From Enterococcus sp. DIV0212c (GTDB taxonomy: Bacteria > Bacillota > Bacilli > Lactobacillales > Enterococcaceae): a stretch of 26,721 bases of DNA. This document shows, piece by piece, positions 26,687 to 26,721 of this stretch (position 1 is its first letter; every line of letters starts with the position of its first letter). The translations under genes and the position numbers were made by a program. The notes below the pieces were generated by a model, which was not told where the DNA came from, did not search any database, and was given only the letters and a program-made list of their open reading frames with translations. The DNA is taken from positions 1-26,721 of the forward strand of contig NZ_JAFREN010000036.1 in assembly GCF_017377505.1 (NCBI RefSeq), given 5' to 3'.

Positions 26687-26721
26687 AGCCTAAAACAAAA
26701 TGATGTGCGCCCCAAAAGTTG
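26687..26721 (+). other. end of window, possible start of a terminator hairpin
   Basis: GAGCCTAAAACAAAAT directly after the stop looks like the left arm of the long hairpins that follow many enterococcal and staphylococcal genes; the right arm would lie outside the window. Confidence 0.3.

Noticed and set aside
26355..26715. two minus-strand frames opposite the Crp/Fnr gene
   Set aside because: Shadows of the regulator gene, lacking ribosome binding sites.
26700..26721. left end of an IS3/IS150-type insertion sequence (CGCCCCAAAAGTTG)
   Set aside because: Resembles such ends, but only 22 bases are available and the sequence before it fits the left arm of a terminator hairpin equally well.

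Overview
The window is low-GC Gram-positive DNA with strong AGGAGG ribosome binding sites and Rho-independent terminators. It carries rapZ-yvcK-whiA, uvrBA, glnPQ with two fused binding domains, DUF1149 and a UPF0210/ACT pair. This content fits Lactobacillales, most likely an Enterococcus; the species cannot be fixed from sequence alone. No rRNA, tRNA, CRISPR array or complete insertion sequence was seen.

Layout. Positions 1-2963 (minus strand) hold the translationally coupled rapZ-yvcK-whiA operon. Positions 3133-3496 hold a small orphan gene and its terminator. Positions 3701-9067 hold the uvrB-uvrA excision-repair operon behind a LexA-type box. Divergent from it, 9199-12273 holds a glutamine-type ABC transporter (glnP, glnQ) with a good GlnR/TnrA-type box upstream. 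An ArsB/SLC13-type permease (12348-13451) converges with the tRNA hydroxylase gene trhO (13553-14494), and a VOC-fold protein follows. Positions 15264-19584 hold a TcyP-type cystine transporter, a DUF1149 protein, and the UPF0210 (PFL-like) and UPF0237 (ACT) pair. This stretch also contains four copies of a structured repeat that ends in the ribosome binding site of three different genes.

Positions 19685-21529 hold a small zinc-ribbon membrane protein, a WYL-type regulator broken by one in-frame TGA, and the DUF3224 gene it overlaps, whose promoter contains a LexA-like box. Positions 21577-25858 hold a five-gene operon resembling Bacillus ytr: a GntR regulator, an ABC ATPase, a six-helix permease, a fused MacB-type ATPase-permease and a membrane-anchored protein of unknown function. 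A Crp/Fnr-type regulator (to 26686) is divergent from it. A 25-base perfect palindrome lies between them.

The most unusual material is the family of structured leader elements at 16663-19504. Their stems differ in sequence but keep their complementarity, and the Shine-Dalgarno to start spacing is exactly 7 bases at all three genes. Other points worth checking are the nonsense-interrupted WYL regulator, the LexA-like box at the DUF3224 promoter, the ytr-like operon with its palindrome, and the unclear start of the Crp/Fnr gene.
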